Notes under the pieces: generated by a model | What the model was told of the DNA's origin: nothing | The model's database searches: none | What the model saw: only the letters and a program-made list of their open reading frames with translations | Shown: piece after piece, positions 1-6,578 of the stretch | How positions within the stretch are numbered: the stretch's first letter is position 1 | Layout: every line of letters begins with the position of its first letter | Position numbers and translations under genes: made by a program | Assembly (NCBI GenBank): GCA_905236545.1 | Contig: CAJOQO010000077.1 | Coordinates: 1 to 7,516 of the forward strand | Length of the DNA stretch: 7,516 bases | Reading direction: 5' to 3' | DNA from: an uncultured Lachnospiraceae bacterium | GTDB taxonomy: Bacteria; Bacillota; Clostridia; Lachnospirales; Lachnospiraceae

Positions 1-28
1 ATCAGAAAGCATCCGATGTGACGATGGA

Positions 29-72
29 AAAACCGCCGACGCTGACAGCAGGTGCTGTCTGCCGGCGGTTTT
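29..72 (-). terminator. Rho-independent terminator, probably bidirectional
   Basis: A 10-bp outer stem pairs AAAACCGCCG (29-38) with CGGCGGTTTT (63-72). Inside it GACAGC (44-49) pairs with GCTGTC (54-59) around an AGGT loop. Read on the minus strand the outer stem is followed by a run of five T (positions 32-28), as expected for a terminator about 55 nt past the kinase stop codon. Read on the plus strand the 3' arm itself ends in TTTT, so it could also stop a convergent gene. In plus frame 1 a TGA lies at 19-21, which would fit the end of such a gene, but only six codons are visible and I cannot identify it. Confidence 0.85.
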
Positions 73-126
73 CCGGATTCCTGAAAAAGGGATCCGGATC
101 ATTTCCCGCATTGAGCAGGGAGCAGT

Positions 127-1293
127 CTATTTTGCCGTGCTCTTTGCGGAAGCCTTTTTCGCTGTGGTCTTTCCGGCATCCTTTTTCGCCGCTGTCTTTC
201 CGGCATTCTTTTTTACCGCTGCCTTTGCGGCATCCTTTTTCGCCGCTGCCTTTTCAGCAGTCTTTTTCACTGCAGCTTTTGCCGCTGTTTTTTTCGCTGC
301 AGCCTTCCCCGCAGAAGTCTTTTTCGCTGACGCTTCCGCGTCTTTGATCATCGCCAGGGAACCGTAGATATTGGAATCATCTCCGAGCGCGGCGGTTTTC
401 AGCTCGACGGTTGAGCGGATCGACGGCATGCAGTAGCGGTCGATCTCTGCGAGTACCTTGTCGCGGATCAGATTGCCGGTGGCTTCGACAACACCTCCGC
501 CGAAGATGACAACATCCGGGCTGATCGTGTTGATGAGGTTCCCTGCGCCGATTGCCAGATAATGACATGCCCTGTCCACCGCTTCTTCTGTGACGGTGTC
601 GTGATTCGCAAGGGCTTTCTTGAGGTATTTGCTCCGGAATACGCCCTCCTTCACGTGTTCTGCCATCATGGATTCCCTGCCGCGGGAGACCTGCTGCCTG
701 ATATAGGAGGAGATTCCCTGCTTGCTGGAGAAGGCTTCCAGGCAGCCGCGCTGGCCGCATCCGCAAAGAGGCCCCTCCGGATCGAGGATGAGATGGCCGT
801 ACTCAGCCGCCTTGAATCCGGTTCCCGTAAAGAGGGATCCGTTCAGGATCAGGCCTCCGCCCATACCGGTTCCGACAAAGAAACCGACGACATTCTGATA
901 ACCCTTTGCGGCACCATAGTGGTATTCTCCGAGCACACCGACATTGACGTCATTGCCGATATAGAAGGGTACGCCGAATTTCTCTTCGAGGGGTGTGCGG
1001 ATATCATAATTGCGGAACGGCAGATTCGGCGTGAAAACGATGATTCCGTTTGCCTGATCGATGATACCGGGCGCTCCGGCCGAGATTGCATTGATCTGAT
1101 TCTTTTTGATGCCGGAGGAAGCGAGCAGCTCCTCCACAACACTGACAATGACTTCCTGGACATTCTGCGAGGAGCTTCCGCTTTCTGTTGATTTCTTTTT
1201 ATATCGGCAGACGATGGTATCATTGCTGTCAAAGATTGCGCCAAGTACCTTCGTTCCGCCGATATCCAGGCAGATGTTATACTTTTCGGCCAT
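127..1293 (-). CDS. ROK-family sugar kinase (glucokinase-like) with Lys/Ala-rich repeat tail
   Basis: This is a cytoplasmic ATP-dependent hexose kinase of the ROK family, most likely phosphorylating glucose at C6, although related members act on N-acetylmannosamine or other sugars. The phosphate-binding motif DIGGTK is at residues 10-15. The catalytic Asp is D115 in GNDVN, and the glycine-rich VGTGMGGG segment is at 140-147. The sugar-binding ExGH is E164-H167. The ROK zinc site is complete: H167, C177, C179 and C184 in CGCGQRGCLE. The core ends near residue 318, the usual ROK length. Residues 321-388 are an extra tail of Lys/Ala nonapeptides with 22 Lys and only 3 acidic residues, resembling histone H1-like bacterial tails. 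The start is supported by GAAGGA 4 nt upstream and a stronger AGGAGG 13 nt upstream. The gene is divergent from udk and ends before a strong terminator. The sugar specificity and the tail's role cannot be settled from sequence alone. Confidence 0.93.
   Translation of the reverse strand: MAEKYNICLDIGGTKVLGAIFDSNDTIVCRYKKKSTESGSSSQNVQEVIVSVVEELLASSGIKKNQINAISAGAPGIIDQANGIIVFTPNLPFRNYDIRTPLEEKFGVPFYIGNDVNVGVLGEYHYGAAKGYQNVVGFFVGTGMGGGLILNGSLFTGTGFKAAEYGHLILDPEGPLCGCGQRGCLEAFSSKQGISSYIRQQVSRGRESMMAEHVKEGVFRSKYLKKALANHDTVTEEAVDRACHYLAIGAGNLINTISPDVVIFGGGVVEATGNLIRDKVLAEIDRYCMPSIRSTVELKTAALGDDSNIYGSLAMIKDAEASAKKTSAGKAAAKKTAAKAAVKKTAEKAAAKKDAAKAAVKKNAGKTAAKKDAGKTTAKKASAKSTAK
142..303 (-). repeat. 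Six 27-bp repeats encoding Lys/Ala nonapeptides
   Basis: Residues 331-384 of the ROK kinase split into six consecutive 9-residue units: AAAKKTAAK, AAVKKTAEK, AAAKKDAAK, AAVKKNAGK, TAAKKDAGK and TTAKKASAK. A related ten-residue unit, ASAKKTSAGK, precedes them at 321-330 and a remnant STAK ends the protein. The pattern is x-A/V/T-K-K-x-A/S-x-K with three lysines per unit. The period is a multiple of three, so unit gain or loss would keep the frame. The plus strand of this tract gives long open frames rich in Phe and Ala, which are only its antisense image. Confidence 0.9.
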
Positions 1294-1485
1294 AATATCC
1301 TTCTATCCTCCTGTCATGTAGAATGGTACAGTCTGTGGTTGCTGCCGTTCCGTGCCTGATCGTAAGAGTCCTGCGGCTTCTGCATGGCAGCCAGCGGGGG
1401 TGACGCATAACACCATCTTTCCGCCTGCATCGAAGAAAACGCGCGGACGGGGAAGCATGGAACCGTAACCTGTGGTTTGTATATC

Positions 1486-1534
1486 CGTGACGATTCACGT
1501 TCATCCCTATCATATCACAGTTTTTCGATTCACG
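1486..1534. promoter_or_regulatory. Candidate operator: 9-bp direct repeat with a dyad
   Basis: CGATTCACG occurs twice, at 1491-1499 and 1526-1534, 35 bp apart. The first copy is part of an inverted repeat, CGTGA-CGAT-TCACG (1486-1499). The second copy contains the proposed -35 hexamer of udk. The two copies flank the candidate extended -10 of the kinase, so one regulator could contact both promoters. Nine-base repeats can arise by chance and no known operator consensus was recognised, so this is a low-confidence call. Confidence 0.3.
1509..1517 (-). promoter_or_regulatory. Candidate extended -10 promoter for the ROK kinase
   Basis: On the minus strand the sequence reads TGATATGAT. This is a TGn extension followed by TATGAT, a 5/6 match to TATAAT. 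No good -35 hexamer lies 15-18 bp upstream, which is acceptable for extended -10 promoters. Transcription would start near 1502 and leave a long leader before the kinase start at 1293. A promoter closer to the gene cannot be excluded. Confidence 0.4.
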
Positions 1535-1557
1535 CTCTCTCTATTATGCGTTATAAT
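1529..1557 (+). promoter_or_regulatory. Sigma-70-type promoter for udk
   Basis: A perfect TATAAT -10 box (1552-1557) lies 17 bp downstream of TTCACG (1529-1534), a 4/6 match to TTGACA. The expected start near 1564 would give a leader of about 47 nt ending in the udk ribosome binding site. Spacing and position both fit, and it is the best promoter-like sequence in the gap. Confidence 0.7.
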
Positions 1558-1610
1558 AACTCTGTCAGTGCGCAAACGGTTCATCACAGACAGCAGAGCA
1601 GGGAGACAGT

Positions 1611-2243
1611 ATGAACAGAAATGACATCATCGTGATCGGGATCGCCGGCGGAAGCGGCAGCGGAAAGACAACGATTACAAAAAAGATCGAGGAACGGTTC
1701 AGAACGGACGTGACGGTGATCTACCATGATGACTATTACAAGGCACGGCATGATCTTTCTTATGAGGAAAGAGTGAAGCTGAACTATGATCATCCTGCCG
1801 CGTTTGATACAGAACTGATGATCCGGGATCTGAGGGCGCTCAAGAGCGGAGCCGCGATTGACTGTCCTGTCTATGACTATACGATCTATGACCGCACCGA
1901 ACGCACGCAGACGGTGACGCCTTCCAGGGTGATCATCGTGGAGGGGATCCTTATCTTCCATGAAAAAGAACTGAGAGATCTGATGGACATCAAGCTGTTT
2001 GTGGATGCGGATGCGGACGTTCGGATCCTGCGAAGAATCCTGAGAGATGTGAAGGAGAGAGGCAGGTCTCTGGACAGTGTGATCTCACAGTATCTCGGAA
2101 CGGTAAAGCCGATGCATGAAGCATTTGTCGAGCCATCGAAAAAGTATGCGGATGTGATCATTCCTGAGGGAGGAAAGAACAGGGTTGCGCTGGATATGGT
2201 TCTGAACAGGGTGCAGTTCCATCTGGATTCAGCGCAGAATTGA
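1611..2243 (+). CDS. udk: Uridine kinase
   Basis: Udk phosphorylates uridine and cytidine to UMP and CMP using ATP or GTP, the salvage route to pyrimidine nucleotides in the cytoplasm. The P-loop GGSGSGKT is at residues 13-20. It is followed by the family signatures YHDDYY (38-43), NYDHPAAFD (58-66), YDYTIYDRT (88-96) and VEGIL (110-114). Later come RDVKERGRSLDSV, the KPMHEAFVEPSKKYAD stretch and IIPEGG. At 210 residues it has the usual full length. The start is supported by AGGGAG at 1600-1605, five bases before ATG, and by a good promoter upstream. No terminator hairpin is visible after its stop codon, so some transcripts may run on into araD. The first gene in the same direction, it has no obvious functional link to the pentose genes that follow. 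Confidence 0.97.
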   Translation: MNRNDIIVIGIAGGSGSGKTTITKKIEERFRTDVTVIYHDDYYKARHDLSYEERVKLNYDHPAAFDTELMIRDLRALKSGAAIDCPVYDYTIYDRTERTQTVTPSRVIIVEGILIFHEKELRDLMDIKLFVDADADVRILRRILRDVKERGRSLDSVISQYLGTVKPMHEAFVEPSKKYADVIIPEGGKNRVALDMVLNRVQFHLDSAQN

Positions 2244-2268
2244 ACCTCCGCAGATTCTCTGTTAAAAT
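2240..2268 (+). promoter_or_regulatory. Promoter for the araD gene cluster, overlapping the udk stop codon
   Basis: TTGAAC (2240-2245, 4/6 to TTGACA) and TAAAAT (2263-2268, 5/6 to TATAAT) are separated by exactly 17 bp. The -35 box contains the TGA stop of udk. Transcription would begin near 2275, giving an untranslated leader of about 157 nt that contains all five tandem repeats. A short dyad, CAGA-TTC-TCTG, sits inside the spacer at 2251-2261 but is too small to call an operator. Confidence 0.6.
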
Positions 2269-2300
2269 GAATGAGATTCAGCAACGGAAAACTGTCAGAA

Positions 2301-2416
2301 AAAACCAGACCGTTACAGCAGACAAAACCAGATCGTTACAGCAGACAAAAACCAGATTGTCACAGCAGGCAAAACCAGATCGTTACAGCAGGTAAAACCA
2401 TATCGTTACAGCAGGC
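2301..2416 (+). repeat. Five tandem 23-24 bp repeats in the araD leader
   Basis: Five head-to-tail units lie at 2301-2323, 2324-2346, 2347-2370, 2371-2393 and 2394-2416. Each begins AAAACCAGAY, continues with CGTTACAGCAG and ends in AC, GC or GT. Unit 3 has one extra A and reads TTGTCACAG in place of TCGTTACAG. Unit 5 has CCATAT in place of CCAGAT. There are no spacers, so this is not a CRISPR array. The last unit abuts AAGGAGG, the araD ribosome binding site. No dyad is visible within the unit and the RNA form should be largely unpaired. The tract may be an array of regulator sites, an RNA-protein binding array or a neutral minisatellite. Confidence 0.95.
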
Positions 2417-2431
2417 AAGGAGGTTGATCGA

Positions 2432-3124
2432 ATGCTTGAGAAACTGAAGGAGGAGGTTTGCAGAGCGAATCTGCAGCTTCCGGAGTATGAACTGGTGACA
2501 TTTACATGGGGAAACGTCAGCGGAATTGACCGGGAGAAGGGGCTGTTCGTGATTAAGCCGAGCGGCGTTTCCTACGAGGAGCTGAAGCCGGAGCATATGG
2601 TGGTGATGGATCTTGAAGGGAATAAGGTCGAGGGCGACCTGAATCCTTCTACGGATACCCCGACGCACCTGGAGCTCTATAAGGCCTATCCCGAGATCGG
2701 CGGGATCGTACACACACATTCGACCTTTGCTGTCGGCTGGGCCCAGGCCGGGCACGACATCCCTCTCAAGGGCACGACTCATGCGGATTATTTCTACGGA
2801 GAGATCCCCTGCACCAGAAACCTGACTGCGGAGGAAGTGGAGGAAGGGTATGAGAAGAATACGGGAAAGGTGATCATCGAGGCGTTCGAAGGCCGCAATC
2901 CTGTCTATGTGCCCGGTGTCATCTGCCGCAACCATGGACCGTTCGCGTGGGGGAAGGACTGCTTCCAGGCGGTTTATCACGCAAAGGTTCTTGAGGAGGT
3001 CGCGAAGATGGACTTCATCACGAAACTGATCGACCCGGCTGCGCCTGACGCGCCGGAGTATATCAAAGAGAAGCATTTCCAGAGAAAGCACGGGCCGAAC
3101 GCATATTACGGTCAGGGAAAGTAA
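2432..3124 (+). CDS. araD: L-ribulose-5-phosphate 4-epimerase
   Basis: AraD converts L-ribulose 5-phosphate to D-xylulose 5-phosphate by a zinc-dependent retro-aldol reaction, the last dedicated step of L-arabinose breakdown in the cytoplasm. The protein aligns by eye end to end with E. coli Ara[11 protein letters not shown] (21-30), VIKPSGV (40-46), SSDTPTH-like STDTPTH (73-79), GGIVHTHS (90-97), [10 protein letters not shown] (114-123), HGPFAWGK (168-175) and the C-terminal AYYGQ. Zinc ligands are H94, H96 and H168. The catalytic residues D119 and Y226 and the conserved D75 are present. At 230 residues it has the usual length. AAGGAGG (2417-2423) lies 8 nt before ATG and fixes the start. 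An 18-bp gap separates it from the FGGY kinase, so the two are surely co-transcribed. An unusual array of tandem repeats fills its leader. Related aldolase/epimerases such as UlaF or SgbE are possible, but the kinase neighbour favours the arabinose pathway. Confidence 0.93.
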   Translation: MLEKLKEEVCRANLQLPEYELVTFTWGNVSGIDREKGLFVIKPSGVSYEELKPEHMVVMDLEGNKVEGDLNPSTDTPTHLELYKAYPEIGGIVHTHSTFAVGWAQAGHDIPLKGTTHADYFYGEIPCTRNLTAEEVEEGYEKNTGKVIIEAFEGRNPVYVPGVICRNHGPFAWGKDCFQAVYHAKVLEEVAKMDFITKLIDPAAPDAPEYIKEKHFQRKHGPNAYYGQGK

Positions 3125-3142
3125 TCCGGGAGGAGCAGTACG

Positions 3143-4741
3143 ATGGCGGATGTAAAAGAATTAATCATGAATGGCAAGACGGCGCTCGGAATCGAATTCG
3201 GTTCCACCAATATCAAGGGCGTCCTGATCGATGAGGAAAGCAATGTCCTTGCGACGGGAAGCTTCGGCTGGGAGAATTCTCTGATCGACGGCATATGGAC
3301 CTATTCCCAGGAGGAGATCCTGAATGGTCTCAAGACCTGCTATTCCAATCTCCGCAGGAATGTTGAGGAGAAATACGGGGTCACGCCGGCCACTTTCGGC
3401 GCGATCGGCATCAGCGCCATGATGCATGGCTATATCGCTCTGGACAAGGATGGCAATCTGCTGTCTCCCTTCCAGACGTGGAGGAATTCGAATACGGAGA
3501 AGGCAGCGGATGAGCTGACTGAGCTGTTTCAGTTTAACATCCCGCTTCGCTGGACGATCGCCCATCTGTATCAGTGCATGCTGGACAGGGAAGAGCACCT
3601 GAAGAAGGTTGCATTCGTGACAACGCTGGCTTCCTATGTCCATTACCTGCTGACGGGGGAGAAGGTGATCGGAATCGGCGATGCCTCCGGCATCTTCCCG
3701 ATCGATTCCGCAGCTTTGGACTATGATCAGAAAATGGTGGATGAGTTCGACCGGCTGATCAGCAAAGACGGCTATGCCTGGAAGCTTCGGGAAGTACTTC
3801 CGAAGGTCATGGTTGCCGGGCAGGAGGCAGGAAAGCTGACGCCGGAAGGCGCGCGCCTTCTGGATGAGAGCGGCGCCCTGCAAAGCGGTATCGTGATGGC
3901 GCCGCCTGAAGGGGATGCCGGAACCGGCATGGTTGCGACGGATTCCGTGGCGCCGCGCACCGGCAATGTCAGCGCGGGCACCAGCACTTTTGCCATGCTT
4001 GTATGCGAGAAGCCGCTTTCCCAGGTCTACCGTGAGATCGACATGGTGACAACTCCGTCCGGTTATCCGGTCGCGATGTCGCATGCGAACAACGGCACCT
4101 CTGATCTGAATGCATGGGTGAAGCTGTTTGGAGAGTTCGCTGAAAAGGCCGGTTTCCCGATGGAGACGGGGGATCTGTTCAGCCTTCTGTATCAGAATTC
4201 CCTGTCGGGAGATCCGGACTGCGGCGGCCTGCTTTCCTATGGGTACTATTCCGGTGAGGGCATCACGCATCTGAATGAGGGACGTCCGATGTTTGTGAGA
4301 CAGCCGGACAGCAATTTCAATCTTGCGAACTTCATGCGTTCTCATCTGTATTCTTCGCTCGGCGCTGTGAAGCTCGGGCTGGATATCCTTCTGAAGGATG
4401 AGCATATGGCTGTTGACCGCATCATGGGCCATGGCGGACTGTTCAAAACGAAGGGCGTCGCGCAGAGATATCTCGCCGCTGCGGTGCATGCTCCCGTCAG
4501 CGTACTCGAGACCGCGGGAGAGGGCGGCCCCTGGGGCATGGCGATCCTGGCGCTGTATCTTGTCGACAGGAAGGACGGACAGACACTTGAGGACTACCTC
4601 GATCAGAAGATCTTTGCTTCGATGGAGAGCGAGACGGTAGAGGCAAGCCCGGAGGATATCGAAGGATTCGAGAAGTTTACTGCCCGCTACAGGGATAATA
4701 TCGGAATCATGAGAGCTGCAGTGGAGACATTTAAGGCATGA
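3143..4741 (+). CDS. FGGY-family carbohydrate kinase, probable L-ribulokinase (AraK-like)
   Basis: This is an ATP-dependent sugar kinase of the FGGY family with two actin-like domains. Next to araD it most likely phosphorylates L-ribulose; xylulose or another ketose is the alternative. The first phosphate motif GIEFGSTNIK (16-25) has Glu where most FGGY kinases have Asp. The substrate-side segment ISAMMHG...FQTWRN follows. The catalytic Asp is probably D258 in PPEGDAGTG, with GNVSAGTSTFA at 274-284. The adenine-side GHGGLFKT (429-436) and GEGGPWGMA (459-467) lie near the C-terminus. It does not look like classical AraB. A non-orthologous clostridial ribulokinase, AraK, has been described and is the best comparison, from memory. 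GGGAGGAG (3128-3135), 7 nt before ATG, supports the start. Its stop overlaps the ruvA start in ATGA, so ruvA translation is probably coupled to it. The 532-residue length is normal for the family. Confidence 0.85.
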   Translation: MADVKELIMNGKTALGIEFGSTNIKGVLIDEESNVLATGSFGWENSLIDGIWTYSQEEILNGLKTCYSNLRRNVEEKYGVTPATFGAIGISAMMHGYIALDKDGNLLSPFQTWRNSNTEKAADELTELFQFNIPLRWTIAHLYQCMLDREEHLKKVAFVTTLASYVHYLLTGEKVIGIGDASGIFPIDSAALDYDQKMVDEFDRLISKDGYAWKLREVLPKVMVAGQEAGKLTPEGARLLDESGALQSGIVMAPPEGDAGTGMVATDSVAPRTGNVSAGTSTFAMLVCEKPLSQVYREIDMVTTPSGYPVAMSHANNGTSDLNAWVKLFGEFAEKAGFPMETGDLFSLLYQNSLSGDPDCGGLLSYGYYSGEGITHLNEGRPMFVRQPDSNFNLANFMRSHLYSSLGAVKLGLDILLKDEHMAVDRIMGHGGLFKTKGVAQRYLAAAVHAPVSVLETAGEGGPWGMAILALYLVDRKDGQTLEDYLDQKIFASMESETVEASPEDIEGFEKFTARYRDNIGIMRAAVETFKA

Positions 4742-5358
4742 TTTCATTTCTTCACGGAGAAGTTGCGCAGGTACTGCCTGACAGAGTCGTGATAGAAGTC
4801 GGCGGTGTCGGATTCCAGGTTCTCGTGAGCGTGCGGGACGCGTCCGACATGCCGCCGGCAGGTTCTGAGGTAAAGGTTTATACTTATATGTCCGTTTCCG
4901 AGGACGCGATCCGTCTGTACGGCTTCCTGTCACAGGATGACCTGAATGTCTATAAGACACTGATCAGCGTTTCCGGCGTGGGGCCCAAGGCTGCCCTTGG
5001 AATCCTCGGGACATTGAGTGCGAATGATGTGCGGTTCGCCGTGTTTTCCGATGACGATAAGGCGCTCGCGAGAGCGCCCGGCATCGGCGCGAAGACCGCG
5101 AAGAAGCTGATCCTTGAGCTGAAGGACAGGCTGAAGCTCGAGGATGCGCTCGCGCAGAGCGCGGATCAGTCATTTGCCCCGGATGCGCAGGCCTCCTCTT
5201 CGGCGTCGGACGCGGAGCTTTCGGATGCCGTTCAGGCGCTCACTGCGCTTGGCTATTCGAATTCCGAGGCGCTCCGGGCGGTCCGTAAGGTTAAGGTGAC
5301 AAAGGAGATGCAGACGCAGGATATTCTGAAGCAGGCGCTGAAGATCATCGGGCTGTGA
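4738..5358 (+). CDS. ruvA: Holliday junction branch migration protein RuvA
   Basis: RuvA binds four-way DNA junctions as a tetramer and loads the RuvB motor for branch migration in recombination and fork repair. The N-terminal OB-fold domain covers about residues 1-63 and includes EVGGVGFQV and the acidic pin E55-D56 in SEDAIRLYGF. The two helix-hairpin-helix motifs are centred on GVGPK (80-84) and GIGAK (115-119). A flexible Ala/Ser/Asp linker (about 134-156) leads to the C-terminal three-helix RuvB-binding domain, with LTALGYSNSEA. At 206 residues the length is normal. The start ATG overlaps the FGGY kinase stop by 4 bp. Only weak ribosome-binding sequences precede it (GGAG 11 nt away, AAGG 1 nt away), so translational coupling is likely. 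I saw no GAAC-N4-GTTC LexA box upstream. The stop lies within a perfect 8-bp tandem duplication, GGCTGTGA (5351-5366). Confidence 0.98.
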   Translation: MISFLHGEVAQVLPDRVVIEVGGVGFQVLVSVRDASDMPPAGSEVKVYTYMSVSEDAIRLYGFLSQDDLNVYKTLISVSGVGPKAALGILGTLSANDVRFAVFSDDDKALARAPGIGAKTAKKLILELKDRLKLEDALAQSADQSFAPDAQASSSASDAELSDAVQALTALGYSNSEALRAVRKVKVTKEMQTQDILKQALKIIGL

Positions 5359-5370
5359 GGCTGTGACGGG

Positions 5371-5394
5371 AGTGTGGGACTGAGCCCATTCACT
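5371..5394 (+). other. Small hairpin between ruvA and ruvB
   Basis: AGTGTGGG (5371-5378) can pair with CCCA (5385-5388) and CACT (5391-5394) around an ACTGAG loop, with a 2-nt TT bulge. No T-run follows, so it is unlikely to be an intrinsic terminator. It could be a weak stabiliser or processing site in the 111-nt gap. I saw no promoter in this gap. Confidence 0.3.
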
Positions 5395-5469
5395 TGTCTG
5401 ATTGTCCGTACGCCGCGTGATCGTCGGTCGTCGATGCCAGCAGGAGAAAGAAACTGAGACAGGACATAC

Positions 5470-6474
5470 ATGCCTAAGAGAATCATAACAACAGATGAAA
5501 CAGAAGAGGATCTTCGCCTTGAACCGAAGCTGCGTCCGCAGATGCTGGAGCAGTATATCGGTCAGGAGAAGGCGAAGAAATCTCTGAAAATCTATATCGA
5601 GGCGGCGAAGAAACGGGGAGAGTCCCTGGATCATGTGCTGTTCTACGGGCCTCCCGGGCTTGGAAAGACAACGCTGGCCGGTATCATCGCCAACGAGATG
5701 GGGGTTAACATGAAGGTTACCTCCGGCCCGGCGATCGAGAAGCCCGGCGAGATCGCCGCGGTACTGAACAGCCTCAGCGAAGGGGATGTTCTCTTTGTGG
5801 ATGAGATCCACCGCCTGAACCGTCAGGTGGAGGAGGTTCTGTATCCTGCGATGGAGGACTTCGCGATCGACATTATGATCGGGAAGGGAGCTGCCGCGCG
5901 ATCGATCCGCCTGGATCTCCCTCCCTTTACCTTAATCGGCGCAACGACGAGAGCGGGGCTTCTGACTGCGCCGCTCAGGGATCGTTTCGGAGTGATTCAT
6001 CATCTGGAATACTATACGCCGGAAGAGCTTACGACGATCGTGATGCGCAGCGCAGGCGTGCTTGGCGTTGAGATCGACGAAAAGGGCGCCGGAGAGATCG
6101 CGCGGAGATCGCGCGGAACGCCGCGTCTGGCGAACCGTCTGCTGAAGCGATGCAGAGATATCGCCCAGGTGATGTACGATGGTGAGATCAATGGAAAGGT
6201 TGCGGCACAGGCGCTTGATTTTCTGGACGTCGACCGGATGGGACTTGACACGCTGGATCGTCTGATCCTGACGACCATGATGGAAAAGTTCTCAGGGGGG
6301 CCGGTCGGACTGAGCAATCTGGCTGCAGCGATCGGAGAGGATGCGGGAACGCTCGAGGATGTATACGAACCGTATCTGATCAAAAACGGATTCCTGATGC
6401 GGACTCCGAGCGGACGTGTTGTGACAGAGCTTGCTTACCGCCATCTGGGGATCGTGAATCCGGGCGGGGAGTGA
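5470..6474 (+). CDS. ruvB: Holliday junction branch migration ATPase RuvB
   Basis: RuvB is the hexameric AAA+ motor that pulls DNA through RuvA-bound Holliday junctions. After a short N-terminal segment, [11 protein letters not shown] (22-32) opens the ATPase domain. Walker [10 protein letters not shown] is at 60-68 and Walker B LFVDEIH at 108-114. The RuvB-specific [14 protein letters not shown] (127-140) follows. Sensor 1 is [10 protein letters not shown] (154-163), the arginine-finger segment is APLRDRFG (167-174), and sensor 2 is RGTPRLANR (215-223). The C-terminal winged-helix domain includes [15 protein letters not shown] and ends with [17 protein letters not shown]. The 334-residue length is typical. 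The ribosome binding site is weak, CAGGA (5460-5464) 5 nt before ATG. The gene stands 111 nt after ruvA, the usual partner order. No residue looks abnormal. Confidence 0.99.
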   Translation: MPKRIITTDETEEDLRLEPKLRPQMLEQYIGQEKAKKSLKIYIEAAKKRGESLDHVLFYGPPGLGKTTLAGIIANEMGVNMKVTSGPAIEKPGEIAAVLNSLSEGDVLFVDEIHRLNRQVEEVLYPAMEDFAIDIMIGKGAAARSIRLDLPPFTLIGATTRAGLLTAPLRDRFGVIHHLEYYTPEELTTIVMRSAGVLGVEIDEKGAGEIARRSRGTPRLANRLLKRCRDIAQVMYDGEINGKVAAQALDFLDVDRMGLDTLDRLILTTMMEKFSGGPVGLSNLAAAIGEDAGTLEDVYEPYLIKNGFLMRTPSGRVVTELAYRHLGIVNPGGE

Positions 6475-6491
6475 TCTGCACGGGAGATGAA

Positions 6492-6542
6492 GGAGCTGTT
6501 CAGAAATGACTTTTCCCTGAAAGGTGATTCTGAAACAGATCC
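6492..6542 (+). other. Imperfect hairpin in the ruvB-zapA gap
   Basis: GGA (6492-6494) and CTGTTCAGAA (6496-6505) pair with TTCTGAAACAG (6528-6538) and TCC (6540-6542). This leaves a single G-A mismatch and one bulged A. The loop contains a smaller CTTT/AAAG pairing. There is no T-run after it, so an intrinsic terminator is doubtful. It could attenuate, stabilise or mark a processing site between ruvB and zapA. I found no convincing promoter in this 104-nt gap. Confidence 0.45.
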
Positions 6543-6578
6543 TGACTGCAGGATAGTCTGGGGGATAAGGGGCTGCAT

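Larger units (their letters stand above)
1294..1610. other. Gene-free divergent control region between the ROK kinase and udk
   Basis: This 317-bp gap separates two divergent start codons. I see no credible gene in it on either strand. It holds a sigma-70-type promoter for udk near its right end and a candidate extended -10 for the kinase. The kinase promoter would give a leader of about 209 nt. Within that leader I found only short dyads, for example AACC-TGT-GGTT at 1467-1477, and no riboswitch core that I recognise. Confidence 0.6.

Noticed and set aside
18..367. Plus-strand open frames rich in Phe, Leu and Pro near the window start
   Set aside because: They are the antisense image of the Lys/Ala repeat tail of the ROK kinase; the AAG/GCA-rich codons give long open frames on the other strand.
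1277..1513. A 78-codon minus-strand frame across the divergent gap
   Set aside because: It has no ribosome binding site, overlaps the kinase start out of frame, and has an Arg-rich composition with no recognisable family.
1571..1590. Possible CcpA cre site around CGCAAACGGTTCATC before udk
   Set aside because: The spacing of the conserved TG, CG and CA positions does not fit the cre consensus on either strand.
2301..2416. CRISPR-like array
   Set aside because: The units follow each other with no spacers, and there are no cas genes in the window.
2271..2447. A 58-codon open frame through the repeats whose stop lies inside the araD start region, like a leader peptide
   Set aside because: It has no ribosome binding site, its ATG lies before the predicted transcript start, and the repeat unit has few stop codons in plus frames, so an open frame is expected by chance. 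A second frame (2267-2395, 42 codons) has the same weakness.
3161..4960. A 599-codon minus-strand open frame opposite the FGGY kinase and ruvA
   Set aside because: It is antisense to two clearly homologous genes and its product is Arg/His/Leu-rich with no recognisable motif, typical of antisense frames in G+C-rich genes.
6094..6115. Perfect tandem copy of GAGATCGCGCG inside ruvB
   Set aside because: It encodes EIARRSRG, which matches the conserved RuvB sequence at this place, so it reflects codon choice rather than an insertion.
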